Of a stretch of DNA of 64,000 nt, positions 22,006 through 30,875 are shown piece after piece. The notes below the pieces were generated by a model that saw only the letters and a program-made list of their open reading frames with translations, searched no databases and was not told the DNA's origin. The translations under genes and the position numbers were made by a program. Position 1 is the first letter of the stretch. Every line of letters starts with the position of its first letter. The stretch lies in NCBI GenBank assembly GCA_973895155.1, contig OZ316891.1:18104001-18168000 (forward strand), given 5' to 3'. This stretch comes from Marsupella aquatica. Taxonomy: Eukaryota; Marchantiophyta.

Positions 22006-22965
22006 CGTTGTCCTCCCAACGTTCTCCACGTGCTATTGCTGTGCTGCTCCCTATATGCTTTTTCCTTCCTTCCTTCTCGTTGACTCAAATCCAAATCACG
22101 AAAAAATATCGTTTTTCGCAACTTTCCAAAAAACTTGAAACTTATCATCGCCACTTAGCCCACCAACCTAGCAAGCTAACGATGAAATCCAAAATTAAAA
22201 TCGAGTTTCGACGAAAAACTTTTTCACGTTTCGGTCGGGCTGGGTAAAACTCAAAAATTCTTCCCCGTTTTGACCACCTTGGGGAATAAGAAAAATTCCA
22301 AGTACCACCCGTCGTCGGAAATTCAAATCGAGTGGTGCACCGCGCTGCTAGCTTCAGTGGCTACGTTCTTGCCAAAAAAGATCCAAAAAAAGTTACCGTT
22401 CGGACCTTGGAATCTTTGACTAAAGGCACCGCGATCTCTCCGTTGAGCCGTTGCACTTCCCGTTTCTTCCTCTGAGTTGAACGCAACATCAAGAAACCCC
22501 GCTTCAGTCAAAAGAAGACTCCATAGCCAGTTAGAAACTCAGAACGACTCTTTTGCTTGGTACATCGCACTCACTACACCCTCGATAGCAAACCAGCTAC
22601 CGAAAATGATCAGCTTTGCCCGATCTACGATTTGAGCTAAAGGTTGTGATGCCTCGTGCACCACAAAGCTCACACTGTCGAGAAAACGATCTCAGTTCCC
22701 CCCCAAAAGAACCGTCGAAGAAAAACCATCGAACACGAATCACAAAAAATCCAAAACGACGGAAACGTGAATTCCTCCACACCACAAACTCCGTTCAGAG
22801 ATTTCTTTGCACCGTCGGAAAGCCCTTGCCCCGATCTATCCGTTGAGCCCAACACCTCAAAGTTCCATGCGACAGAACTCCATGAAATCCACCAACTCTA
22901 ACCGCTGGAAAAACCGTCACCAACACGTCACAAATTTTTTGATCACCTCAACGTCACCTCCCAGG
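22006..22965 (-). other. Copia-B long untranslated leader
   Basis: About 960 bp between primer-binding site and gag ATG with no coding frame. The copia-A leader (24957-25390) matches its gag-proximal part. Such leaders usually hold the packaging signal, but no specific structure can be assigned here. Confidence 0.7.
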
Positions 22966-22980
22966 CTTGCTCTGATACCA
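22966..22980 (-). other. Copia-B primer-binding site
   Basis: On the minus strand TGGTATCAGAGCAAG begins 2 bases after the LTR end. It is complementary to the 3' end of plant initiator tRNA-Met, the usual primer of plant copia and gypsy elements. Confidence 0.92.
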
Positions 22981-22982
22981 AT

Positions 22983-23312
22983 TGTTGAACTAAGACGTCA
23001 TTCGCAACGACCATACAACCATGACTTATTCCATGCACACGTAGTCGACACAATCTCTACGTGGTTCACCTGTTCTCCAAGGCTACGTCCACACGAACAC
23101 TCAAGCTTTATTTCAAGAGTAAACGAACACACATGCTCAAGTTATTCCGTTACAATCAGTAAGCACCACACACCAACGGCTTACACTAGCCCTGGTATAT
23201 ACAAGGTCACACACGACTAACCTAACCTCAGTTAAGATTCTAACTGTGGTTAGCCTAAGTACCATAACCTATGAGTCACAAGACTAAGAGCAATCCTTAA
23301 CAATCCTTAACA
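22983..23312 (-). repeat. Copia-B 5' LTR
   Basis: 330 bp. Its outer end carries a 10-bp tandem duplication (ATCCTTAACA twice, 23293-23312). Compared with the 3' LTR it lacks 12 bp and differs at about 11 bases, all transitions by my count. Confidence 0.93.
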
Positions 23313-23317
23313 ATTCT

Positions 23318-24095
23318 CAACTTGGGCTTTCCACTCCTTAAAAGTGGCAAAAACATCAGACTTACTGTGTAGAAAGTATATTCACATATACCTTGAGTAA
23401 TTATCTATGAACGTGACATAGTATAACCGTCCAGAATGTGAGGGAGTAGGGGCTGGACCCCACACATCACTATGTACATACTCAAGTATCTCCTTGCTGG
23501 TGTGAGTTCCAACTCCGAAGGGTTTCCTGTGCTGCTTCCCTAGCACACAGTGCTCACAAAATTCCAACTTACAAGATTGCAAATTAGAAAGTAATCCTTT
23601 CTTCTGAAGAATAACCAAACCTTTTTCACTCATGTGGCCCAAACGGAAGTGCCACAGCCGGGCTGTCTCCTCATGAGATAATGTTACATTGGCTTCATCA
23701 CAAACAACACTGCCGTCCAAAATGTATAGATTGTTATGTCTCTTTCCCTTCAATACAACTTTAGTACCAGTTGAAACTTGAAGGACACCATTAGCAGAAC
23801 TCCACTGATGATCATTTGCTTCTAAAACTCCAAGTGAAATGAGATTTTTCATCATGCTGGGAATATGTCTCACATTCCTCAATGTCCTTACAGCACCATC
23901 AAACATCTGAAATCTTACAGATCCAAGTCCAATAATTTGATATGGGATTCTATTTCCCATCAACACTGACCCGTTGGAAACCGTGTAAGAACTAAAAAAA
24001 TCTTTCCTAGAGTAAATGTGAAAAGTACATGCACTATCTAGAATCCAGTCATCACTACCTGGATTTGACACTACGTTGAGAGCATAACCTTGACA
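23318..24095 (-). pseudogene. Copia-A protease and N-terminal integrase
   Basis: The frame at 24071-23382 reads WILDSACTFHIYS (protease active-site region), a GAG-pre-integrase zinc region (LWHFRLGHMSEKG ... FCEHCVLGKQHR) and the start of the integrase core (YVHSDVWGPAPTPS ... TFIDNYSRY). It breaks at 23382 and is then cut by the copia-B insertion. Confidence 0.9.
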
Positions 24096-24956
24096 TCACA
24101 ATATGTCATCATCATCGAGTAAATTTACCTCATGCGAGCTTGATGCCGTGTTAGCAGAGGTAGTTGGGACCTTTACTCGACAATCCCTTTTCATGTGGCC
24201 AGGCTTGCCACAATTTCAACATGCAAGAGGTTTCCTTTCTTGCAATTTCCCTCTGGATTTAGATCTCCCCGGTGATGTAGATCTAAACCTGTTCTGTCCA
24301 TTCGTGCGCTGTGCTTGTCTTCCCCGGTTCACGTTCAGCGTAGTGCCAGAAGAAGATGCTGTCTGTGATTGACCCAGCTTCTTTTGAGCATCATCAGACA
24401 GTAAAAAGCTCACCACCTCCTTATACGAAATGAACTTCAGATCTCTGTACAAGAGCACCTATTTCAAGCCCTGATATGACGGTGGTAAGGAGCTTAGCAG
24501 AAGTAAGGCCTTATCCTCATCTTCAACTCCTTTTCCGAAGTTTGACAGATCCACCGCAAGACTGTCAAACTCATCCAGGTGATCCTGCATCTTGCTCCCT
24601 TCCTTGAGCCTGAGGCTTATCAAGAGAGACTTTCTTGTACAGCCGGTCTGACGCATCTTCCGGTAGTACTTCTCTCTTAGAGCCTTGAACAGTGACGCGC
24701 AATCCGCATAATCATCCAGCTGCTTGATGATGTGCAGCTTGAGATATAGCATCACTACATTGACAGCAATCACTTGCTCCTGTCTCCACTATCTCACAGA
24801 AATCTCCTCATCTCCATCATACTGCTCTCGCGAAGAGAGCGGATGAGCTAAGCCCATGGCCCGAAGGACACCCTTCACTTGCTTCTCCCACAGCAAGTAA
24901 TCAGTACGACCATCGTACTTCTCCACCTCAAACTTTACTCCTCCAAATCTAGCCAT
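24096..24956 (-). pseudogene. Copia-A gag, broken
   Basis: Begins MARFGGVKFEVEKYDG at 24956. Stops and shifts occur near 24786, 24645 and 24456. The zinc knuckle has a TGA in place of Trp (C-stop-NCGKPGHMKRDC, about 24220). The final TGA (24096-24098) lies at the same gag/pol position as in copia-B. Confidence 0.88.
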
Positions 24957-25389
24957 CTCCCTCTTCTTCCCCACCACCGATAGCTCTGGTAATAGTACAG
25001 CTTCCTCCACTGCACGCCGCACTGGTGATCTTACCGGTGTCACAAGTTCCTCCTCAAACGGTAGCAGCTCTTCCTCAGACTCTCCGTCTGATCATCGCGA
25101 TCTTGAAGCTCCACCGACGCCAATTCTTCCAGTATCCTCCGAGTCACTCATATGAAACAATCACAAAAAAACGTCTTTTTTCAAAACTTCTCACAAAACT
25201 CAAAACTCAACACCGCCGCTTAGCCCACGAAGCTAGGAGTCCAATACTGAAAGCCGAAATCAAAATCAAAATTTGACGAAAAAGTTATTCAAATTTCGCT
25301 TGGGGTGGGTAAAACCTTGTCAAACTCCCCCGTCTTGACCACCTCGGAGAATAACCAAAATACCCAGTACAACCCGTCATCGGAATCGC

Positions 25390-25537
25390 AATGTGATCGG
25401 TGAACGGTAACTTTTTTGGTTCTTTTTCGGTGAGGATGTAACCTCATGTGGAGGTGAACCACGTATTTCTCTGTGTCGACTCTTGTACGTTGGATGGTTC
25501 ATGGACTTGCAATTGCGAATGTCGTCTATGCTCAACA
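25390..25537 (+). repeat. Inverted leader and LTR-tip fragment at the copia-A 5' end
   Basis: Copia-A's leader is in normal orientation up to about 25390. Then about 40 bp match the copia-B leader (about 22368-22410) in the opposite orientation, and 25434-25537 match the first 104 bp of the 3' LTR at 14352, also inverted. No normal 5' LTR or primer-binding site is present. A 10-base similarity (GGCTACGTYC-like) links the two inverted pieces. Confidence 0.8.
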
Positions 25538-26459
25538 TCACCACCCTTGCCCATGGGGGCAGCCAACCAGGAGGGGGCCGAGTAGGGGCGGGGTTGGGGC
25601 AAGAGTAGAATAAGAGACCCAACCCAACCCAATGTCAAGAGTGATAAAAGTGTGTTATGATTAGGGTAGGGGACATGGATGAGCATGAGAGAGTGAAATC
25701 TGGTTTGCTCTTGATACTAGATTGATTCAGGTTAAAAAGTTAAATTGCTTAATCAGTAGTGGAAAGCCATGGCAAAAGAAAGAATGGATCTGGGACAAAG
25801 AAGAATGCCCATGTACTAAATCTCACTAGCAGCAAATAGGTTGAAATCCAACCCTAAAGGTTTCACTCAGCCATTTTGTTGTGTGTCTCTGCGTCTGGAC
25901 TGTTGCATGCCTTTCCTCTCCATCAAATTGAGCAAAGTGTCCATTGCATTCTACTGGCCTCAACTCGAACTTTATTAGACAACAATTACACAACTCTTCA
26001 CCCAGAACCGTCAGATAAACTCACTCAGAGTAACCAAGTTGAAAAAGGCTTGCACTTTCCTGAATCATTCGTGCTTCTAAAGGCAGCGACCAAAGATGTG
26101 TCTTACCCAATTTCTCAGCATTGGCCCTTTGGAACAGGCCTTCACATGTTCAGCAGTTGTGTGCATGTTGAGGAGCTCAACCTTCAAGAAAAAAATCCTC
26201 CAAGAATAACTACAGTACTTTGGCTCATATGTTGCTCACATCCAAGCGACTAAATCTCGACATATCATTCTACTAGAAAATTGCCTAAAATTGTTCATTT
26301 CCAGAGCAGCACTTGCACATAATGTAATCTCCTGAAGAGAAGGTGAGAAGGGCTGGATGGTTTCCAAAGACGGTTGTCAGGAGGTTCTCCTGCAAAATTT
26401 CCAGTACATGAGATTCCATTCTCAAGCAATAATTCCTCTAGACATGCGTAAGCAGTCGA
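25538..26459. other. Intergenic, no gene recognised
   Basis: A 125-codon plus-strand frame (25876-26253) has no recognisable domain. Nothing else stands out. Confidence 0.5.
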
Positions 26460-27490
26460 AGTGACCCATCAAATAAATCCGTTGGCTCAGTTTAGGGTTT
26501 GGGAGCCAAGTTACCTGAAACTCCTTCCTAGGAATCGATCGACTCAACCCCACCATTCAATTCCACATCAGCGCATCTGCGCGCAAAGGACTGCATCAAT
26601 TTCTTCTAGTTCTCAAATCCGTTGGCTCAGTTTAGGGCTCAGATGCCAAGACACTAGATATTCCCTCTCAGGAATCTATCGATTCAATTCGATACAGCTA
26701 CAATAGCATCGGTCTATCCACGAGGAAGGAACTGCATCGGTTCCTTCTGGTGCTGATGCGGAATTCAATCTTTTGCTAGTCCTGTGTAGATATTACATTG
26801 GGACAGATCGAACAAATCGATTGGCTGAATTTAGGGTTTAAGTGCCACCATACTTGATCTTCCTTCACAGAAATCGATTGATTCAATTCCACGCTGTGAC
26901 AATTACATCGAACATCTGCTTGATAATCCTTGCAATGAATCGATCGATTCAATTCGATACAGCAACAATGACATCGGTATTCCCCAGAAAGCAATCGATT
27001 CAATCCACACAGAGTCAATGACATCGACCATCGACTTGATACTCTTTCCCAGGAATAATAAATCGGTCCGATTTCCACACGACGACAACATCGATCCTTC
27101 TACGAGGAAGTAACTGCATCGGTTCTTTTGGCCCTCATGCTGAATGCAATTCTTTTTGCTGAGACCACAACATCAGTCATCTAGTCGATTCTCCTTCTCA
27201 GGAACAGATCGATTCAACGTCTACGAGGGCATCGATCCTTCGACGAGGACGGAATGGCATCGGTTTCTTCAGGCGCTCAAAGCGCAATGCAATTCTTTAA
27301 AATCAACTACCTACTAAATTCCCCTTCCCAGAAATAGATCGATTCTATAGAAAGAGTCAATCTTTCTATGAGGAAGGAATGCCATCGCCTCATGAGGACT
27401 GCATTGCTTGTGCTAAGACAACACATCGATCACCTATACAGTACTTGATTCTCCATCCCAAACATAGGCCAATAGGGTTTCCACAACGAC
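26460..27490. repeat. Degenerate tandem array rich in ATCGATTCAATTC
   Basis: Roughly eight to nine diverged units of about 70-75 or 140-150 bp. Recurring blocks are a CTTGATNCTCCTTCNCAGGAA-like start, ATCGATTGATTCAATTC variants, CAATGACATCGG, and GACGAGGAAGGAACTGCATCGG followed by TTCCTTCTGG. The array ends about 230 bp beyond the 3' end of the U2 gene. Confidence 0.7.
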
Positions 27491-27519
27491 AGGATTCCTT
27501 TCCATTGACATTTCTGCAA

Positions 27520-27660
27520 GTGATTGGGGTGATTCTTCCATTGAAATTGTGCAGTGGGCTCCATAGGTGATAGATGCGATTCTTCCATTGGAATTGTGCT
27601 TTGGGTTTCTACTGGTGATTGATGTGATTCTTTCGTTGGAACTGGTAAAGGGGTGGAGGT
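27520..27660. repeat. Three tandem 47-48-bp repeats downstream of U2
   Basis: Unit starts GTGATTGRNGYGATTCTTCC lie at 27520, 27567 and 27615. The third unit is the most diverged and is cut short. Confidence 0.8.
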
Positions 27661-27717
27661 GAAATGAATGCTAATGGAGGCTGTCATATTTGGATTACGT
27701 TGGTCTCCTGTGAGGGA

Positions 27718-27915
27718 GGTGGGCTGCGCCTGCCTTGGAGGTAGTGCTAGACCAAGGCGACACTGGCGGGACCGAAGCAGCAAGCTACCCCGTTGGCCCC
27801 GCACCCTGAAAGAAATTAGATTAATATCGTGAGGGTCGATGACCCTCGTATCAGATATTAAACTGATAAGAACAGATACTACACTTGATCTTAGCCAAAA
27901 GGCCGAGAAAGGTAT
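27718..27915 (-). ncRNA. U2: U2 spliceosomal snRNA
   Basis: U2 pairs with the intron branch point in the spliceosome. On the minus strand the transcript starts ATACCTTTCTCGGCCTTTTG at 27915, the near-invariant U2 5' end, and continues with the branch-point-binding GTAGTA and the CTGTTCTTATCAGTTTAATA region. Stem IIa is GAGGGTC-ATC-GACCCTC, a perfect hairpin with bases differing from the usual GGGTC/GACCC surroundings. Stem III (GCGGGGCC with GGTCCCGC) and stem IV (GCCTTGG with CCAAGGC, loop with TAGCACTACC) also close. The Sm-site position holds AATTTCTTTC (27807-27816), weaker than the usual RAUUUUUGR. Length about 198 nt fits U2; the 3' end is approximate. A TATA-like ACTTAAAC lies at -30 to -23. 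Confidence 0.93.
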
Positions 27916-27937
27916 GCTTCTCCAGTCTCACTCGTGA

Positions 27938-27974
27938 GTTTAAGTACCTACGTCAGTTGCACCAGCTGTGGTCC
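27938..27974 (-). promoter_or_regulatory. Putative U2 promoter elements
   Basis: ACTTAAAC (27938-27945, -30 to -23) sits where plant snRNA TATA boxes lie. GGACCACAGCT (27964-27974) matches the plant upstream sequence element GTCCCACATCG at only 7 of 11 positions and is closer to the TATA box than is usual for Pol II snRNA genes, so this second assignment is weak. Confidence 0.35.
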
Positions 27975-28479
27975 TTCACTTATGGTCTTTTCCTGAGAAG
28001 TTCTCTCACGTACCAACTGCTTGAGCAGATGTACAGGATACAGGGTTATACCAAGGATCGTTCCTGGTCCATCCTCATAAAGCAACCGCAGGCATGGATG
28101 CCACGTTACTATGCTATGAGGTATAAGCTCTATGCTATGACCCTCCACAACGAGACGGGTGGGCTCCAAATCAAAATGCTCTTGCTCCACCTCGAACATT
28201 TTATTTGTTTTTCTAATGGGGCTTACAAGAGAACTCGGGGGCAGGTCTGTTTTTCCATGCAATCTATATCGACTCAACCGTAGGTCACTTTTCTTGCTGC
28301 TGTGGTCATGTCTTTTTTTATTATTATCGAAAACTTACACCACCTCCACGTCTTGAGGTGGTCTATAGAGAGCACTGCATTTCTATTCAGCAGTCCATTC
28401 AATTCAAGACCTTGCATTAATTTTCTCCAGACATGACTTACTTTGGCTCAGGACAACGATTTGTGCCACCTAGCTACAA

Positions 28480-28650
28480 TAAAGCGTCCAGCAATGGTTA
28501 GACAGGGTTTCCTTTATTTTGGGCAGGTGGCACTGACACTCTACTTAGCAAAATAGTTTGTAGGCTCACATGATGACTGTTAGATCTATACATGGTCAGA
28601 TCGGGGCCTTTCATTTTGGCCAATAATCACTACAACTTAGTTAAAACATC
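28480..28650 (+). repeat. Dispersed repeat, copy 1 (related to 43500-43640)
   Basis: Shares with 43500-43640, in the same order and orientation, TTTTGGGCAGGTGGCACT, a TTTGTANG-ACATG stretch, GTTAGAT-TAT-TA-GGTCAGAT and ATTTTGGC-AAT. No ends or target duplications could be fixed. Confidence 0.6.
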
Positions 28651-29007
28651 TTGGCATCATTCACAAACAATAGGGCATGTCAAAGTTATCCCATAACACT
28701 TTGGTTACTGTTTTATTTTTTTGGACCTACCACCCGTATAGTGTACATATTTTGGTAATCCATAACAATTCTGTCGTGGCAACAATTCTATTGTGGCCAT
28801 ATGTGTGTTTTATGTCCTGAGCCGTAACTCAGGTACAACTGTGTTTTGATACGCCCTAATGGCACATTAAGGAACCCTGGTTGCGGATGTCAGCACCCCA
28901 GTTACAGTAAAGCTTTCCAGTAAGGACAAGTAGTTACAGCCAGGTTACAGTAAGCTTTCCTGTAAAGGTTGGATTGTCCTTACCATTCTGTCTCGCTGTC
29001 ATCTCAT

Positions 29008-29049
29008 CCCTTTCCTTTCCCTTCCTTTCCTTTCCTTTCCTTTCCTTTC
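29008..29049. repeat. CCTTT pentanucleotide microsatellite
   Basis: About eight near-perfect copies of CCTTT. Confidence 0.9.
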
Positions 29050-29097
29050 AGTAGTCGACGAGGCTGAGAAACACTGCGATTGATCGAGGAATTGATT

Positions 29098-29245
29098 GCT
29101 CTGCTTCAATTTGCCGGGAGGTGTAGGATTGAGCGCTCTGCTTCAATTTGCTCGGAGGTTTTCGATTGATTGCTCTGCTTCGATTTTCCGGGAGACGTCC
29201 GATTAGTAGCTCTGCTTCAATTCGCTGCTCAGGTTGGACTGTCGA
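29098..29245. repeat. Four tandem 37-bp repeats
   Basis: GCTCTGCTTCRATTY starts at 29098, 29135, 29172 and 29209, an exact 37-bp period, with the rest of the unit (GCCGGGAGGTG then GATTGA) moderately conserved. Confidence 0.85.
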
Positions 29246-30875
29246 CCAGGCTGCGGAATTGGAGCTGATCGAATGCTTGATTGGAATTATCCGTTCCGCT
29301 CCGCTGTACGCTAATGAACTTGAACATGCTTTGCTTTGCCGCTGCGAAATTTTGACTAGTGGGTGCTTGATTTCTCGGCTGTCTATTACACTGATGTGCC
29401 TGCATTTCCTTATGCTGCTGCTACTGCTGCTGTCGTCGTCGTTGTCGTCGTCGTTGTTGTTGACCAGAATGTGTCGCTCCGGCTCCGACTGTTGAAGGAC
29501 GTGCTTGATCTGTTTCGTCTCCATGGACAGCTTTTCTCTGCTACTCTTTGTCTCGATCATTACCTCTGGCGCTTAGATTTTCTTCTTCGTCTTCTTCCTC
29601 TTCTTCGGTGCTGCTCCTTCTGCACTTTGTGAGACTTCAATGCATGCAGGCTTCTCGGCTGGTTCTGTGTCTTCTGCTTCTGCTGGTCTTCTTTGAATTT
29701 GTTCTTCTTCTTGTTCTTTGTTGCTCTTTGTTCGACTTCAATGTACTCTCCTGTAACCTTATTCGGTTTTCTCTCCTGCTTACCTTTGTTGTCCTTTCCA
29801 GTTCCATCTTCTATCTGCGTACTGCCCTTGCTTTTGCTTTTGCTTCTGCTTCTGCTACTTTTACTGCGTTTTTTCGACTGCCTGTACTTGATGCTGGACA
29901 TATTCTTCGGCTTCTACCGTTGCAGGCGTTAATCTTTATTACTAGACCTTTTTCTGCTTCTGCATGTTTGAGAGGGAGGCTTTGTTTGAGGCGCCTCATC
30001 TTTTGCTGTTCACCTTTGTAAAGACTTTGAATTGGGGTGCATGAATGGACAAACTCCTCCCGCTCCTGATGCTCTTCTGCCTTGGCTGGTTCCTTGACCT
30101 TCCCCCAAATATCCCGGCGCAGATTCCTTTTCATTGTTCTAAGAGGTTCCAAACCACTGTGCAGACTAGAACGGTGGTGCATGTTCTTCATAGTTCAACA
30201 TCTACTTTCTTAAAATTTGGGAATGAGCTTGTGAATTCATTTTTTGTCAGGAAGGGAGATTTGACCTTTAGTACCATCTGCTTGAGATAAGAAATGGAGA
30301 TATGATCGATATTCGCGGTGTTCCTGCGACTCAAATGGCAGTTTTAAGAGCTTTTACTGGATTAATATACTAAATTAGCAGATGCTTGGGTGCGCAGATC
30401 TTCTGTCATTGAATGTATTGCGATCAATGCACTTGGAAGACTGTGCATTGGGAAGTAAGGTGGATGATGAAGCAAGCAAACGTGGGAATAAGACTGCTTT
30501 TGCGTTGAGCTTGGTTGAGCTGAAAACATAGTCTTTTCTCATCACCTCTCCTACAGACCTTGAAAGATCTCATTTCGTGAACGGAAGGGGACCCGGAGAG
30601 CTCGGAGTCATCTTTCCGCTACTCATCATTTTCTCTGTGCCTGGCCAAATTCCCTGTCTGTGATCTATTTTTGACGCTTATCCAACCATTGGTCTTTGTC
30701 GCCAAATTGTCTTTCCAGATATTTTCCTTTAAAGCTCTGCATGGTCAAGAGGCTTCATTCGGAGCCTTCTCCAAGTGCTTGAAGGGAAGATTTTCATCTT
30801 GTTTGCCTTTCGTTCCACGGGATCATATCACCCCATGGATAGCTTAGATTCTTGTTAGAGGCGAAAATCAGTGTT
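29246..30875. other. Low-complexity region upstream of the EI24-like gene
   Basis: Contains GTC/CTG triplet tracts (29413-29462), TTC/CTT tracts (29578-29610) and a TTTGCTTTTGCTTCTG tract (about 29830-29860). Open frames on both strands translate to repetitive Ser, Leu or Lys/Arg sequence and I do not call genes from them. Part may be promoter and 5' leader of the next gene. Confidence 0.5.

Larger units (their letters stand above)
17343..23317 (-). mobile_element. Copia-B: near-complete Ty1/copia element nested in copia-A (with target duplication)
   Basis: The element spans 17348-23312 (5965 bp) with LTRs at both ends and the 5-bp direct repeat ATTCT at 17343-17347 and 23313-23317. Removing it rejoins copia-A integrase sequence (CCAGTCTGATTCT then CAACTTGGGCTTTCC), which matches copia-B's own integrase at about 20311-20345. 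On the minus strand the order is 5' LTR (23312-22983), primer-binding site, long leader, gag, protease, integrase, RT, RNase H, polypurine tract and 3' LTR (17679-17348). LTR divergence is about 3.4% by hand count. Several stops and frameshifts make it defective, though far less so than its host. Confidence 0.95.
14352..25537 (-). mobile_element. Copia-A: decayed Tork/Tnt1-like Ty1/copia element, interrupted by copia-B
   Basis: Read on the minus strand, the remnants run: rearranged 5' end (25390-25537), leader, gag (24956-24096), protease and first part of integrase (24095-23313), [nested element and its TSD], rest of integrase, reverse transcriptase, RNase H (17342-14903), polypurine tract and 3' LTR (14695-14352). 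The order protease-integrase-RT-RNase H defines Ty1/copia. The SDNGGEYSS, YVDDM and TEAEY motifs and the CCHC gag resemble the Tork/Tnt1 lineage. Every domain carries frameshifts or stops, so the element is non-autonomous. No matching target duplication is seen: the left flank is TACCT and the right flank TCACC. Confidence 0.9.

Noticed and set aside
14347-25542. Target-site duplication around copia-A.
   Set aside because: Flanks TACCT and TCACC do not match; the rearranged 5' end explains why none is expected.
25876-26253. 125-codon plus-strand frame next to copia-A.
   Set aside because: No recognisable motif and composition like the flanks.
27964-27974. Upstream sequence element of the U2 gene as a firm call.
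   Set aside because: Only 7 of 11 bases match the consensus and spacing to the TATA-like box is short, so it is listed only as putative.
29048-30191. Several overlapping minus-strand frames with Ser/Asp- and Lys/Arg-rich translations, resembling SR-type proteins.
   Set aside because: They lie in three different frames over CT-rich triplet tracts; the composition follows from the low-complexity DNA and no domain or splice structure links them.
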